From NCBI GenBank assembly GCA_016287245.1, contig JAEEWG010000026.1:1-36931 (forward strand): a stretch of DNA of 36,931 bases, read 5' to 3'. Positions 22,646 through 30,968 of this stretch are shown here, in pieces; position 1 is the first letter of the stretch, and the number at the start of each line of letters is the position of its first letter. The DNA is from Clostridia bacterium. Its GTDB lineage: Bacteria > Bacillota > Clostridia > Saccharofermentanales > Saccharofermentanaceae. A program made the position numbers and the translations under genes. The notes below the pieces were generated by a model that was not told where the DNA came from, did not search any database, and saw only the letters and a program-made list of their open reading frames with translations.

Positions 22646-23433
22646 AAGACATCTCTCTTTCTTGATGTAATCCATATTATTGTGCTATTGACTGCAAAAA
22701 TAACCAGATAAACTATCAACATCTGGTACCATCTTGTGGTTAGGTACTGTCTTGGATTCATCATACCTAGAACCGACCAATTACTGTTCTGATTACCCTC
22801 CAAAAGCATGCTTGAAATAATGTATATCACCATAGGTGTTACCACCGCGGTAAAGTGGCTCTTAACCAATCGAGCTATGCTTAATGATGTTAAAGCAATT
22901 GCCCCGGCAAACAAGGCATCAATAAGAATATATATCACACAGTAAACAGCCGGGTGATAACTGTAAATCAGAGTAAACATTTGGATGTCCCGTAATCCTA
23001 TACTCATAAATTCCAATCTCTCGGGAACAAAATTGGGAAAAAAACCGGCAGCCACAAACAAATTCAACGCAAGTGGTAATGCAACACTCACAAATGCGGT
23101 TAAAAACACTGCGATTCCTTTTGCAAGAGCATATTGAGACCTAGAGGATTTTATGCAAATATTTTTTTCGTATCCTGTCTTCATATCTGTATAGAGTGAC
23201 CCTCCATACGGAAGACAGGCTATAATTGGAAGTATTATGTAAAACATCTCGTTATATGCGAATTGATAGTCTGTCCCTATCCATGCCTGAACTAAGAACC
23301 TTTGACCATCCAAACCAAATTGCCCACAATAGGTAATCAAATCTAACAAGCAAATAACGATGCCGATAATCAGACTGATTAAAAAAGTTCGACTACGAAA
23401 AGCTCGGTACAATTCAAACTTGATTATTCTCAT
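22642..23433 (-). CDS. ABC-2-type transporter permease
   Basis: A 263-residue protein starting MRIIKFELYRAFRSRTFLISL, a very typical ABC-2 permease N-terminus, with six hydrophobic helices. It starts within a 4-base ATGA overlap with the preceding DUF5028-like gene and ends in the same kind of overlap with the ATPase gene, so all are translated as a coupled unit. Confidence 0.8.
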   Translation of the reverse strand: MRIIKFELYRAFRSRTFLISLIIGIVICLLDLITYCGQFGLDGQRFLVQAWIGTDYQFAYNEMFYIILPIIACLPYGGSLYTDMKTGYEKNICIKSSRSQYALAKGIAVFLTAFVSVALPLALNLFVAAGFFPNFVPERLEFMSIGLRDIQMFTLIYSYHPAVYCVIYILIDALFAGAIALTSLSIARLVKSHFTAVVTPMVIYIISSMLLEGNQNSNWSVLGMMNPRQYLTTRWYQMLIVYLVIFAVNSTIIWITSRKRDVL

Positions 23434-23969
23434 ACCACAAGCCTCACTGCAATTTTATGTGGAACTAGCGTCAGTACATATACATATTGATACTCGTCTA
23501 CATTTTCCCACGATTTTGCACGGAAATTGCTTTTGTTCACTTCTGTAAAAAACCAGATACTCTGGGTTGTTCCTGGATTCAGAGTTTCACTTTGAAATAC
23601 ATTTACCAGTGCACCTACCATCGGATCAATCGAACTCGCCCACACCGGGCTCTCAAATCCACATTCTATAAACTCGAATACTTCTTCCCAGCCGATGTCA
23701 TTATCGGACTTGTTGGTAACATCTATGCATATGGAAATCATCTTGAAATCGCCGTCTATGTTACTAAATCCATCAATTGCAAATCGTTTTTCAAACTCTT
23801 CTGGATTATCGAGGTGAGATTCCACAAAACTCAACTCTAGATCTCCACAATCGATTATGTCACCAATGATATAATACGTTACCATCTGTGGTTTTCTGTT
23901 TATGCTATATATTCTCCCTGTCCAGAAGACTAATACGCACAAAACTATGGCTGTCATAAGCTTCTTCAT
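23430..23969 (-). CDS. Membrane-anchored accessory protein (DUF5028-like)
   Basis: The 179-residue protein has a single N-terminal membrane anchor (MKKLMTAIVLCVLVFWTG) and an extracellular beta-rich domain resembling DUF4352/DUF5028: ISICIDVTNKSDNDIGWEE and LNPGTTQSIWFF. In Lachnospiraceae, DUF5027 and DUF5028 proteins accompany small ABC exporters next to secreted peptides, which agrees with the order here. Its start lies 2 bases after the previous gene. It could be an immunity factor or a chaperone for the exported protein; that is inference. Confidence 0.6.
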   Translation of the reverse strand: MKKLMTAIVLCVLVFWTGRIYSINRKPQMVTYYIIGDIIDCGDLELSFVESHLDNPEEFEKRFAIDGFSNIDGDFKMISICIDVTNKSDNDIGWEEVFEFIECGFESPVWASSIDPMVGALVNVFQSETLNPGTTQSIWFFTEVNKSNFRAKSWENVDEYQYVYVLTLVPHKIAVRLVV

Positions 23970-23971
23970 CT

Positions 23972-24886
23972 CTATGCTTCCTTTTGCAAAGAATCCAGCA
24001 GTACAAACCCTTCATCTATAGACGGATTAAGTTGATTCAAATTATCTAGCCCTATTGGAAGAAAACCAATATAATATGAATACTCTTTTGATAAGTCCAT
24101 CTCGAATCTGGGATCTTCTCTTATTGCACATCCTATCACACATTCTATGGTCTCACCCGGCTCAAATTTGTATTGGAGATAGTTGTGTATTCTTTCATCG
24201 CCCGTAGTATTCTGAGAATGATCAAAATAGCAATTGAACTCCGTTGGTATCCCGATTATATTACCTTCGTTCATCATTATAATCCGAAGATCATTAATAT
24301 ACTCGATAACTGAACCGTTACTCACATTCGAAATCCTGCATTTCAGAAAGAGGTATTTTGTTTTGGGGTGGAAACTAGTAGTGTATTCATCAAGATGCTG
24401 ATTCAAAAATGCCTGATACTCCGCTGCCGTCATACCCTTCTCTCCATTACTACTGATATATTCATCAACCTCTGGATAATCCTTTCTCATAGCTGGATAG
24501 TCGGTATACTCTACCAGATAATCGGGATCCGGAAGAGTGCCACTATAAAAGTAATCACCTGCATACTTCATTTGGCTTGCAATATCTACATCATCGATAA
24601 TTTCATACAATAAAAACTCATACTGCACGGTATGGGTCGTATTTAAGATAGTACATGATACTCTCTCGCTTCTCGTATCTTCCACTTCTGATACTATACT
24701 CGAATCATCGGTCGTTATAGAAACATACAATTCCGCAGATGGTTCATTGATACTGTTTTCTACAGTTTGAGAAGTATCGAGATATCTCTCCACAGGAGTC
24801 TTATTGTTTTTTTCAATGATCATCACGCTTACGATAACAGTGAACGCAGATATGATAATGACGAATGGTAGAACTTTCTTCTTCAT
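23972..24886 (-). CDS. Membrane-anchored accessory protein (DUF5027-like)
   Basis: A 304-residue protein with one N-terminal hydrophobic anchor (VLPFVIIISAFTVIVSVMII), no lipobox Cys, a Thr/Ser-rich stretch, and an extracellular domain with SGTLPDPDYLVEYTDYPA, GMTAAEYQAFLNQH, KYLFLKCRISNVSNG and FEPGETIECVIGC. I associate this pattern with DUF5027 proteins of Clostridia. GGAG precedes the ATG. It follows the terminator-like palindrome at 24909-24945, so it is expressed by read-through from the agr promoter or from an unseen promoter. Confidence 0.6.
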   Translation of the reverse strand: MKKKVLPFVIIISAFTVIVSVMIIEKNNKTPVERYLDTSQTVENSINEPSAELYVSITTDDSSIVSEVEDTRSERVSCTILNTTHTVQYEFLLYEIIDDVDIASQMKYAGDYFYSGTLPDPDYLVEYTDYPAMRKDYPEVDEYISSNGEKGMTAAEYQAFLNQHLDEYTTSFHPKTKYLFLKCRISNVSNGSVIEYINDLRIIMMNEGNIIGIPTEFNCYFDHSQNTTGDERIHNYLQYKFEPGETIECVIGCAIREDPRFEMDLSKEYSYYIGFLPIGLDNLNQLNPSIDEGFVLLDSLQKEA

Positions 24887-24908
24887 ATGTCACTCCATCA
24901 GAGAAAAC

Positions 24909-24945
24909 GGGATATTTTAAGTGAATAATTCACTTAAAATATCCC
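24909..24945 (-). terminator. Strong palindrome, partial terminator
   Basis: GGGATATTTTAAGTGAAT and its exact complement are separated by one base: an 18-bp perfect stem, followed on the minus strand by GTTTTCTC. It lies between the secreted-protein gene and the exporter genes and would reduce read-through, keeping the secreted protein in excess over the exporter. Confidence 0.7.
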
Positions 24946-24955
24946 ACATAACCCA

Positions 24956-25375
24956 TTAATAGTAAACTGTATAATTCTTGGTTGAGTCTGGACTCCATAC
25001 ACCATATGTGTATTGGTAAGCAGTCTGTGTTCTCTCCATACAAAGTCTAGCCTGTGTCTCACCATTCTCATAAACATAGTTTGTAAAACTTGCTTTATCT
25101 CCGTTATATATGATGTGACTACTAGACCTATTCTGCCATCCAACACTGTTATTTCCTTGTACCGTGTACTGCAGAGCAGGACCAGATGTTGGATGTATGT
25201 ACACTTTTGTCGAATTTTCTTTATTGCGACCTTCAGTGTAACCAATATCGTTAGTGTTGTAAAACTGGAAACTTGTATCTGTTGTGTTCCCAGCATTAAC
25301 TGCGGTCGAAAAACCGACTAGTCCAGAAAAAGCCAATACTATTGCAAATATTGCTACTACTATCTTTTCTTTCAT
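24956..25375 (-). CDS. Small secreted protein (DUF2712-like, bacteriocin candidate)
   Basis: A 139-residue preprotein with a clear signal peptide (IVVAIFAIVLAFSGLVGFSTAVNA) and a mature domain of about 110 residues rich in Asn, Thr and Tyr, ending YGVWSPDSTKNYTVYY. The pattern TKVYIHPTSGPALQYTV and ARLCMERT with the WSPDS end resembles DUF2712 proteins, which sit beside ABC exporters and recall lactococcin 972-type bacteriocins. GGGAG precedes the ATG. It is downstream of agrB/agrD, so it is likely quorum-induced. Killing activity is inference. Confidence 0.65.
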   Translation of the reverse strand: MKEKIVVAIFAIVLAFSGLVGFSTAVNAGNTTDTSFQFYNTNDIGYTEGRNKENSTKVYIHPTSGPALQYTVQGNNSVGWQNRSSSHIIYNGDKASFTNYVYENGETQARLCMERTQTAYQYTYGVWSPDSTKNYTVYY

Positions 25376-25410
25376 ACTTTTTGTCTCCCTTCAATGATGC
25401 TGATTACATG

Positions 25411-25515
25411 TTAACGATCTGAATCTGCACAAATGATATTCGAAGATGGTGTTATTTCCCCATCGTCAACATTTCCACTCTCCCATTGGTCTGCACCTCC
25501 ATAATAGTTGCTCAC
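25411..25515 (-). CDS. Possible 34-residue peptide coupled to agrD
   Basis: GTG at 25515 overlaps the agrD stop as GTGA, the usual coupling overlap, and opens a 34-codon frame: an acidic, Asn/Ser/Gly-rich peptide beginning MSNYYGGADQWESG and ending with one Cys (IICADSDR). The frame continues upstream of the GTG for more than 20 codons inside agrD, so it could instead be a fragment of a frameshifted gene. No family is recognised. Translation is uncertain. Confidence 0.4.
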   Translation of the reverse strand: MSNYYGGADQWESGNVDDGEITPSSNIICADSDR

Positions 25516-25643
25516 TTTGCCGGTCTCTTCGGCTGATGGAAAATAACCGGTGAGCGATAGTAATTTTCTTCGTACTTCTTCTCTTTAGCTGCAACTACAT
25601 CTTTTACGACAGTAAGCAACTTCTTCTCAACATTCTTCTTCAT
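25512..25643 (-). CDS. agrD: AgrD, cyclic autoinducer peptide precursor
   Basis: The 43-residue product is too short for automatic calling. AGGAGGG lies 7 bases before the ATG, and the start lies inside the end of agrB (17-base overlap). It has a Lys-rich amphipathic N-terminal helix (MKKNVEKKLLTVVKDVVAAK), a signal segment YYRSPVIF, and the acidic/proline tail form HQPKRPAK, matching AgrD precursors that end in [YH]QPK-x-P. No Cys is present: Ser31 to Phe35 would form a five-residue lactone ring. AgrB would cleave after Phe35 and cyclise it. Confidence 0.82.
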   Translation of the reverse strand: MKKNVEKKLLTVVKDVVAAKEKKYEENYYRSPVIFHQPKRPAK

Positions 25644-26226
25644 CGTCTTTCCCTCCTTTCCCTTTTAGATTTACTATCACCAGAGATATCGAACACTGTA
25701 CTATTCCCATTCCGAAACAATACAAATATGTCTTCTCTATCCCCAGATAATCCAGTATGAAAAGAAGGAGAAACAATATGAGGTCTTTTATTCGCGAAGA
25801 TCTCCTCGCAGCTTTCAGTTCCTCATCAGACCATCCCATATTCGGGTGGTTTATAGCGCCAACAAGAAAGATAATTATCATCGAAATTATCAACCCCCCC
25901 TGACAATATAAAATATATCTTAGGGCGAGGTCTTTCAGTAGCACTACAAAGGCACATGCTAAAGAGCTTAATACAAAGCAGCCTACACTTGTTTTACAGT
26001 GATACCCACTTGTGGATCCCCTCAGAATACCAAAAGAGAGAAGAAACAGAAGTATCTCCACAAAATGACCGGACATAGCGGCGATTAACAAAAGAATTGC
26101 ATGTCCAACAACAGATTCCAGCATGACCTGGATGTGGTAAGAATAGATTGCACGTTCATCATCACCAATGACATCATTAGCGATCATTCTGCTGACTATC
26201 TTGTTGCTCGCATTCTCGACTACCAT
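25627..26226 (-). CDS. agrB: AgrB, accessory gene regulator membrane endopeptidase
   Basis: The 199-residue protein has the AgrB layout: about six membrane helices with the catalytic pair in ILRGSTSGYHCKTSVGC, His76 and Cys83, the same 7-residue spacing as His77/Cys84 of the Staphylococcus protein. The loop NHPNMGWSDEELKAARR is also typical. It processes AgrD to the cyclic signal at the membrane. GGAGG precedes the ATG by 6 bases. An AgrA-type direct-repeat box sits at 26301-26333, about 75 bases upstream. Confidence 0.92.
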   Translation of the reverse strand: MVVENASNKIVSRMIANDVIGDDERAIYSYHIQVMLESVVGHAILLLIAAMSGHFVEILLFLLSFGILRGSTSGYHCKTSVGCFVLSSLACAFVVLLKDLALRYILYCQGGLIISMIIIFLVGAINHPNMGWSDEELKAARRSSRIKDLILFLLLFILDYLGIEKTYLYCFGMGIVQCSISLVIVNLKGKGGKDDEEEC

Positions 26227-26280
26227 CTTATGCCTCCACCATGTTGCTATCTTTAGAAATAGCAGACGGGAGAGGTCACT

Positions 26281-26386
26281 TCAATGGGTCTGGCATAAAT
26301 CCGTCTTTTTTGGCCGTAAATTCGTCTTTTTTACGTTGTCTCCCTACAGGGAATGACCAATCGTACCGTAAATCGGTCGTTTTGAA
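26281..26386. repeat. 105-bp direct repeat, copy 1: agrC 3' end plus AgrA-box promoter
   Basis: These 106 bases match 29612-29716 nearly throughout, with one indel and about ten substitutions clustered around the stop-codon region. Read on the minus strand the repeat encodes the end of AgrC (QNDRFTVRLVIPC...) and a stop, then the quorum promoter. Here there is no agrC before it, so it is a relic. The AgrA box (26301-26333) has CGTCTTTTTT at 26302 and 26323, a 21-base period. Confidence 0.85.
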
Positions 26387-26472
26387 AGTGCGCAGTTTGC
26401 ATTGACAATTTAATCTCGCGATTCTGTAAGGGAAAAGAATTCATGCGCTAGCGTACTATTTCAACTATTTCT

Positions 26473-28746
26473 TTATCCTCTCTCGTCCAAAACAGTTTGA
26501 ACTCGATTACTAATCGTGTTGATTACATCATCTTCACTTCTCTGTCCAGAGTAATATGCTAGTGCCTCTTCTACAACAAGGTCTATTATTTCAATATCCG
26601 GATAATAGACAGATTCGATTGAAGAGATCCAGTGCTTGAAACAAGAAACATCTTCCGATGAAATAGACTGCACAGATTCAACTGTCCAGTTTTCATCATA
26701 GTCACCTTCTGAATTATATTCCTCCCGCCAAAAGTCTTCGTGAAGTTCGGGATATTCATAGAATTCTAGTAAAAAATCTACAGAATCCCATCTTACAGGG
26801 AAGTGCCCAAGTACTGGGTGTTCTTTTCGTAACTGATACTCTTGAACCTCTGAGGATAGTAAATACTGGATAAAATTCCAAGCGCACTCCATCTCTTTAC
26901 ACTTTGAGGTGATGGAAACCATCGTTTCTGGCCGTATAACATCCTGGGCGCCGTCAGCAGTTATTCGTCCGAATTTGTAACTGTTATCATTCGTTTGTTT
27001 AGATAATACTCTACGTACATCACTTGCGTTATAAGTATCTAATTTGAGTACAGTAGATCTTTCTTTTAAATCATTCCATTCCTGCTGAGACAAACAATAT
27101 TCTGATGACAATTCAAGCAGTGCTCGAAATTCCGCACTATCAAAATTTGTTCTTTCTTCATCATAGTTAACAAACGAATCCAAGTCATAACTCAAACTCT
27201 CGCGCAGAAAAGCCTGATTTGTCATATAATAAAGTGCTTCACCCTGCGAGCTTTCACCCATATATTTTCGCCAAGAGAAATACGTCCCATCCGCACCCAT
27301 ACCACAACTGTTATCCGCAGATGACGAACAAACTTGAAAACTTAGAGGAATCGCGTAAAACTGATTATCTATCATCATCGATTCCATTACATTTGATATA
27401 TACTGTTCTCTCCATTTAATATTCATATTATTCCAATATGGAGCCAAATCAGTATATAACCCTCCATACTCGAAATACTTAGTTCCAAGAAGACTCGCAT
27501 CCGAGAAAGATCGTATAACTATATCCGGTCCTTCTCCACTATCTATTTTTTTCCACAAGTAGTCGGTAACAGCATTATTGTACGCCTGAATATCAATCCA
27601 ACCTTCCGCACTAAGGTAATCATCCTTGTTGATTATTTCTTCAAGATGTTGTATTTCAATATGGCATTGCCCATCGGTTCTATTATATTCCTGAATTGCC
27701 CATACTATATCATCTGGAATACCAATACCTGCAACAACGATTGCCTTTTTCCCTTCGTTTGGATTATTACCAGGAAAAAGCACGCTCACTTTCGAAGTAT
27801 CATGACCATGAAATAGTATCCTTTCCTTATTGGGAGAAACAACATAGGTTTCATAAGAAGCTCCAGATGTTTGATCCATATCAGTCTGTGAATAATTCAA
27901 TATATTCATCCACGTATTCAATGACGAATCCAAGTACCATAATCCTTTTTCGTTTTCTAGATATTGCGTTTCATTCTGATATACAGGTTTTCTCCATTTT
28001 TCAGGCATTTGAACAGATACAGTCTCTACCTCTCTTCCTTCCGCAGAAATTTTAATTGTATCATATGAATCTTCAGATGTTTGAGATATAACTGCATATA
28101 GGTATTCATCGGACAAAATAACACCTTCTGTGAGATAATCAGTAAAAACCTCCATTGTGCATTTACCATCATGTAAATTGTACCCACGGATAATTACCTT
28201 TTCGGCATTATCATCACTTAACAACACATATACCGTATCATTCTTTTTTCCCACAATATCTGTAAACGACACCTTTCCCTGACTCGTATCATGTACTATT
28301 TGTTTGTACGAGAAATCCGCACTATCAACACAAATGATATCAAAGGATCTAAAACTGCTACTTACTATGAAAATATTATTATTTTCTGTAAACATATAAT
28401 TTTCATAAGGTAAATAATCCGGCAATTGGAGCAAAGTGCTTCTTTTCTTATTCCCGTTGTAATCATATTGATTTAAATAATATGAATCATCTGCTTGAAG
28501 AAGTACCCATATGTTCTCGTCTGAAAAGGACCCACAAAATACCGTAGGATCTTCCTTTATCTCATTAATTGAGACATCTAAATCCTTACATACGTAGTAA
28601 TCAGAAGATAGATTTGAAGCGCAAGATATACAAACATCTTCATTAACACTGCTTTCTGGAAGCAAAATCTCATTACGACATCCAGTAAATGATGCCATAA
28701 TGAGACCAATTGCTAACAAAAGAAAACAGATACACCTGTTTTTCAT
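26473..28746 (-). CDS. Large lipoprotein: propeller-like N-terminus plus solute-binding domain
   Basis: The 757-residue preprotein has a lipoprotein signal (FLLLAIGLIMASFTGC, lipid Cys23). Residues about 50-330 are repetitive beta strands (IWVLLQADDSYYLNQYDYNG, NIFIVSSSFRSFDIICVD, TVYVLLSDDNAEKVII), suggesting a beta-propeller. Residues about 340-700 resemble a family 1 extracellular solute-binding protein (DIVIRSFSDASLLG..., AIPLSFQVCSSS, MECAWNFIQYLLSSEVQEYQ). No sugar permease genes are near. It is co-transcribed 6 bases after the secreted hydrolase gene, under the copy 2 AgrA promoter. It may act as a surface receptor or sensor; no function is established. Confidence 0.65.
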   Translation of the reverse strand: MKNRCICFLLLAIGLIMASFTGCRNEILLPESSVNEDVCISCASNLSSDYYVCKDLDVSINEIKEDPTVFCGSFSDENIWVLLQADDSYYLNQYDYNGNKKRSTLLQLPDYLPYENYMFTENNNIFIVSSSFRSFDIICVDSADFSYKQIVHDTSQGKVSFTDIVGKKNDTVYVLLSDDNAEKVIIRGYNLHDGKCTMEVFTDYLTEGVILSDEYLYAVISQTSEDSYDTIKISAEGREVETVSVQMPEKWRKPVYQNETQYLENEKGLWYLDSSLNTWMNILNYSQTDMDQTSGASYETYVVSPNKERILFHGHDTSKVSVLFPGNNPNEGKKAIVVAGIGIPDDIVWAIQEYNRTDGQCHIEIQHLEEIINKDDYLSAEGWIDIQAYNNAVTDYLWKKIDSGEGPDIVIRSFSDASLLGTKYFEYGGLYTDLAPYWNNMNIKWREQYISNVMESMMIDNQFYAIPLSFQVCSSSADNSCGMGADGTYFSWRKYMGESSQGEALYYMTNQAFLRESLSYDLDSFVNYDEERTNFDSAEFRALLELSSEYCLSQQEWNDLKERSTVLKLDTYNASDVRRVLSKQTNDNSYKFGRITADGAQDVIRPETMVSITSKCKEMECAWNFIQYLLSSEVQEYQLRKEHPVLGHFPVRWDSVDFLLEFYEYPELHEDFWREEYNSEGDYDENWTVESVQSISSEDVSCFKHWISSIESVYYPDIEIIDLVVEEALAYYSGQRSEDDVINTISNRVQTVLDERG

Positions 28747-28752
28747 ATGGAA

Positions 28753-29541
28753 TCACCGCACGCTAGTACAATATACTGGCAGATAATAACTATTATACAA
28801 GTCTGAATAAGATATCCATTTTTCATAGTGCCAAGTTGTATAATTGTTATCACCATATCCCCTTCCGATTTGATCAATATAAACTATTCCTGGAACTCCA
28901 CTTCTGGTCTCTTTTGCAACAACTAATATTGCATGCTTTTTCAGAGTTCCGCTCGAATTTGTAAAATAACGAAAACAAGAATCCCCAGGCTGCAAACTGG
29001 CATAATAACCAGAAATAGTTGAGTATCCCTTATCAAGACAATATGTTTTTGTCGAAGAATAGCCAGATCCCATGGCATACCCACCAACTGTGCTCATGTG
29101 GTATGTTGAATTAGATCCGTATTGAGCACAAGATAGAAAATCCCCAGTCCATATTCCAGCATAATCTATACTAGAAAAACAAGTCTTCCATGCAAGCGCA
29201 ACTGCTGTAGAACAGTCATTTCCCGAACTTCCCGAGTATATGAAATAAGTTGGACCATCAGTTCCATTATTTACAAACTGCTGATAAGTAACATTAGTCG
29301 CCTGGGTATACGGGATTCCACGATATGTAGTATTCATATTATAAGACTGACCACCAATTGTAACACCCATCGCTGGACGCCAATAAATTATCGCCATATT
29401 CCGCATTTCATTGCAGGCACTCTTTTGATTAGATGTGCCACTATAAGGATACGCATAAACAAACGAAACACTATTACTCAGAAGTGTCATCAACAATATC
29501 AATAGTATAACAGTTTTCTTTACACCAAATCTTTTTCTCAT
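28753..29541 (-). CDS. Secreted NlpC/P60- or CHAP-like cysteine hydrolase
   Basis: A 262-residue preprotein with a signal peptide (VILLILLMTLLSNSVSFVYA). The mature part has GNDCSTAVALAWKTC with the likely catalytic Cys, and LQPGDSCFRYF followed by KKHAILVVAKE with the likely His, the C...H order of NlpC/P60 peptidoglycan peptidases and CHAP amidases. AAGGAGGGG precedes the ATG. It is the first gene after an AgrA-type box (29632-29664), so probably quorum-induced; it would act on cell walls, its own or a competitor's. Confidence 0.72.
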   Translation of the reverse strand: MRKRFGVKKTVILLILLMTLLSNSVSFVYAYPYSGTSNQKSACNEMRNMAIIYWRPAMGVTIGGQSYNMNTTYRGIPYTQATNVTYQQFVNNGTDGPTYFIYSGSSGNDCSTAVALAWKTCFSSIDYAGIWTGDFLSCAQYGSNSTYHMSTVGGYAMGSGYSSTKTYCLDKGYSTISGYYASLQPGDSCFRYFTNSSGTLKKHAILVVAKETRSGVPGIVYIDQIGRGYGDNNYTTWHYEKWISYSDLYNSYYLPVYCTSVR

Positions 29542-29611
29542 CTTTTAGCCCCTCCTTTGAAATATCTCCATCACGTTGTTACCTCACAGATAACAGAAGG
29601 AAAAGGGAATA

Positions 29612-29716
29612 TCAATAGGTCTGGCATAAAACCGTCTTTTTTGGCCGTAAATTCGTCTTTTTATTTTTCCTCGCCACAGGGAATGACCAATCGTACCGTA
29701 AATCGGTCGTTTTGAA
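29612..29716. repeat. 105-bp direct repeat, copy 2: agrC 3' end plus AgrA-box promoter
   Basis: The partner of 26281-26386. It contains the last codons of the intact agrC gene (stop at 29661) and downstream of it the AgrA-type box (29632-29664): two CGTCTTTTT sites at 29633 and 29654, exactly 21 bases apart, on the upstream side of the secreted hydrolase gene. Twenty-one-base spaced direct repeats are what LytTR-domain regulators bind. Confidence 0.85.
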
Positions 29717-30968
29717 TAATATCAATTTGGCCGCCATATGAATCAACTATTTGGCGAATATTTGATAAGCCATGTCCATGCATCAAAGATGCATCTTTTC
29801 CTTCCTTTTGAGGTTTATCCCTATCAATTGTCTTTCCATTGTAAGTATTTGCAAATGCAATGAACAATACATCGCTGCTGTAATCAATCTTTAATTCAAT
29901 AATCTTCTTCGATTGACATTTCTCGCACGCTTCGATGGCATTGTTGAACAGATTTGAAAGAATGATCACCATTTCTTCATCTTTAATTGCCAAGTCTTCA
30001 AGATTACTAATATCGAATCTAACTCGTATCCCTTTTCGGGCGGCTTCTGCATACTTAGCGTTGAATAAAGCTGAGCATACTGCGTTACCTGTATCAATAA
30101 CATCAACTGTAGTTGCTGATTCTTTCATCTCCGAAAGGTATTCGTTTAGTTCTTCTATTTTCCTTGATGCTGCAAGAGAAGATATAATGGTCATGTGATT
30201 CTTATACTCGTGCTCTATTCCGGCTATCGCCTTATGCTCCTCTCTTATTTGTTCATATAGATCGGTAAGCTCCCTCGCATGAGCTTCTGTCAATGTACTC
30301 TTTTCCTTCAATATCTTGTTAGCAACATCTGTCTTCAAAATCCAATACATATATACATTCGACCAAAGAAAAACTATAGAAATAAAAGTCAAAAAATGTA
30401 TTTCCTGGGTAGACACTTCGCGGTTACGACCGAAGTACGCAAAAGCAGCTATCATACTTATAGAAGCAATCGGGAATGCGAGGTACTTTGCTAATTCTAC
30501 TCCCAAAAGCATCGATGGCTCTTCTTTTTTCAGAAAGAGTCTTATTATCAAAAACACTATGATGAGTGCTATGGCACTAATTACTCCACCAAACACATTG
30601 ATAAGGTTATCCTTTACATCATTTATCTGAACATAAGATGTCAATTGAATAGCTATTAAATATACAGGTATCTCTACAGCAGCAACCAATCCATAATGAA
30701 TAACGGAAAGAACAATCTTCTTTACTCTGCCATCAGAGAATAAACTGAAGGATGCCAACACTGTACATCCAATTGTCATCAACGCTTTTGCGATAAAGAT
30801 ATCGTCAAAGATATTGACGATAAGAATCTCTATAAGAATCCAGGCAATTGTGATCAGTATTCTACGCGTGCGACTGATTTGTCTCGGATGCAGAAACAAT
30901 TCCAAAAAGACTCTTGCCAGAATCACAAATACAGCTGTGTTTACACAATCAAACAAGAACAGCATCAT
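29661..30968 (-). CDS. agrC: AgrC, peptide-sensing histidine kinase
   Basis: The 435-residue protein has six to seven membrane helices over residues 1-215, a coiled helix, then the GHKL kinase: H-box IEHEYKNHM (His253), N-box NLFNNAIEAC, and G-box GHGLSNI. This is the HPK10/AgrC arrangement, where the membrane domain binds the cyclic peptide. It overlaps agrA by 4 bases (ATGA). The last codons lie in the 105-bp repeat. Confidence 0.9.
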   Translation of the reverse strand: MMLFLFDCVNTAVFVILARVFLELFLHPRQISRTRRILITIAWILIEILIVNIFDDIFIAKALMTIGCTVLASFSLFSDGRVKKIVLSVIHYGLVAAVEIPVYLIAIQLTSYVQINDVKDNLINVFGGVISAIALIIVFLIIRLFLKKEEPSMLLGVELAKYLAFPIASISMIAAFAYFGRNREVSTQEIHFLTFISIVFLWSNVYMYWILKTDVANKILKEKSTLTEAHARELTDLYEQIREEHKAIAGIEHEYKNHMTIISSLAASRKIEELNEYLSEMKESATTVDVIDTGNAVCSALFNAKYAEAARKGIRVRFDISNLEDLAIKDEEMVIILSNLFNNAIEACEKCQSKKIIELKIDYSSDVLFIAFANTYNGKTIDRDKPQKEGKDASLMHGHGLSNIRQIVDSYGGQIDIIQNDRFTVRLVIPCGEEK

